Origin: Gammaproteobacteria bacterium
GTDB lineage: Bacteria > Pseudomonadota > Gammaproteobacteria > UBA5335
Direction: 5' to 3'
Length of the DNA stretch: 8,067 nt
NCBI GenBank assembly: GCA_011620145.1
Contig: WOZT01000225.1
Location: 3,585 to 11,651 of the forward strand
Shown here: piece after piece, positions 6,365 through 8,067 of the stretch
Numbering within the stretch: the stretch's first letter is position 1
Layout: each line of letters opens with the position of its first letter
Notes under the pieces: model-generated
What the model was told of the DNA's origin: nothing
Database searches by the model: none
What the model saw: the letters and a program-made list of their open reading frames with translations, nothing else
Made by a program: the position numbers and the translations under genes

Positions 6365-6370
6365 AAGGAG
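6365..6370 (+). promoter_or_regulatory. Ribosome-binding site that fixes the ilvD start
   Basis: AAGGAG lies 6 nt before the ATG at 6377. This favours that start over an in-frame ATG at 6305, which would add 24 unrelated residues and place the start upstream of the candidate -10 box. Confidence 0.85.
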
Positions 6371-6376
6371 TCGCCC

Positions 6377-8053
<1,677 letters not shown>

Positions 8054-8067
8054 GGCAGCGGCTTGCA

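Larger units (their letters stand above)
6209..6376. promoter_or_regulatory. Divergent intergenic region between the dehydrogenase-like operon and ilvD
   Basis: This 168-nt gap must hold the promoters of both divergent units. It is visibly more A+T-rich than the flanking genes. It contains two inverted repeats (6232-6249 and 6321-6344), a TAGAAT -10-like box for ilvD, and two direct copies of CTATCA (6227-6232 and 6256-6261) that flank the first repeat. No convincing promoter was found for the minus-strand operon. Confidence 0.75.

Noticed and set aside
6305..6376. An upstream in-frame extension of ilvD from ATG 6305
   Set aside because: It would add 24 residues not seen in the family and has its start upstream of the likely -10 box; AAGGAG before 6377 supports the shorter start.

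Overview
This window is GC-rich (roughly two-thirds G+C by eye), densely coding DNA from what looks like a beta- or gammaproteobacterium. The clues are the short-type (558-residue) dihydroxy-acid dehydratase, a sugar transferase resembling the PEP-CTERM-associated EpsB_2 type, and tight gene packing with overlapping start and stop codons. The taxonomic reading is an inference from gene types; no rRNA or other phylogenetic marker is present.

There are three transcription units. (1) Positions 2740 to 1, minus strand: the start of a surface-polysaccharide cluster. It holds a membrane-bound initiating sugar transferase, a DegT-type PLP sugar aminotransferase and the first 57 codons of a probable acyltransferase that runs off the left edge. 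Each gene overlaps the next by 4 nt (GTGA, then ATGA). A sigma-70-like promoter lies just after the preceding operon. (2) Positions 6208 to 2826, minus strand: a three-gene unit with 4-nt gaps. It encodes an acyl-CoA-dehydrogenase-like protein, a MoxR/CoxD-type AAA+ ATPase and a CoxE-type VWA protein. (3) Positions 6377 to 8053, plus strand: ilvD, divergent from unit 2 across a 168-nt intergenic region with two inverted repeats.

The polysaccharide genes fit together as lipid-linked glycan initiation plus synthesis of an amino (probably acylated amino) sugar. MoxR-VWA pairs act in several known systems as ATP-driven remodelling or metal-insertion machines for a client enzyme. Here the only co-transcribed candidate client or partner is the acyl-CoA-dehydrogenase-like protein, whose C-terminal domain lacks recognisable catalytic and FAD-contact signatures. 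This uncharacterised trio is the most interesting feature. ilvD is an ordinary housekeeping gene of branched-chain amino acid synthesis.

No rRNA, tRNA, CRISPR array, insertion sequence or phage gene was recognised. The remaining long open frames are antisense or out-of-frame shadows of these genes, as expected in GC-rich DNA.
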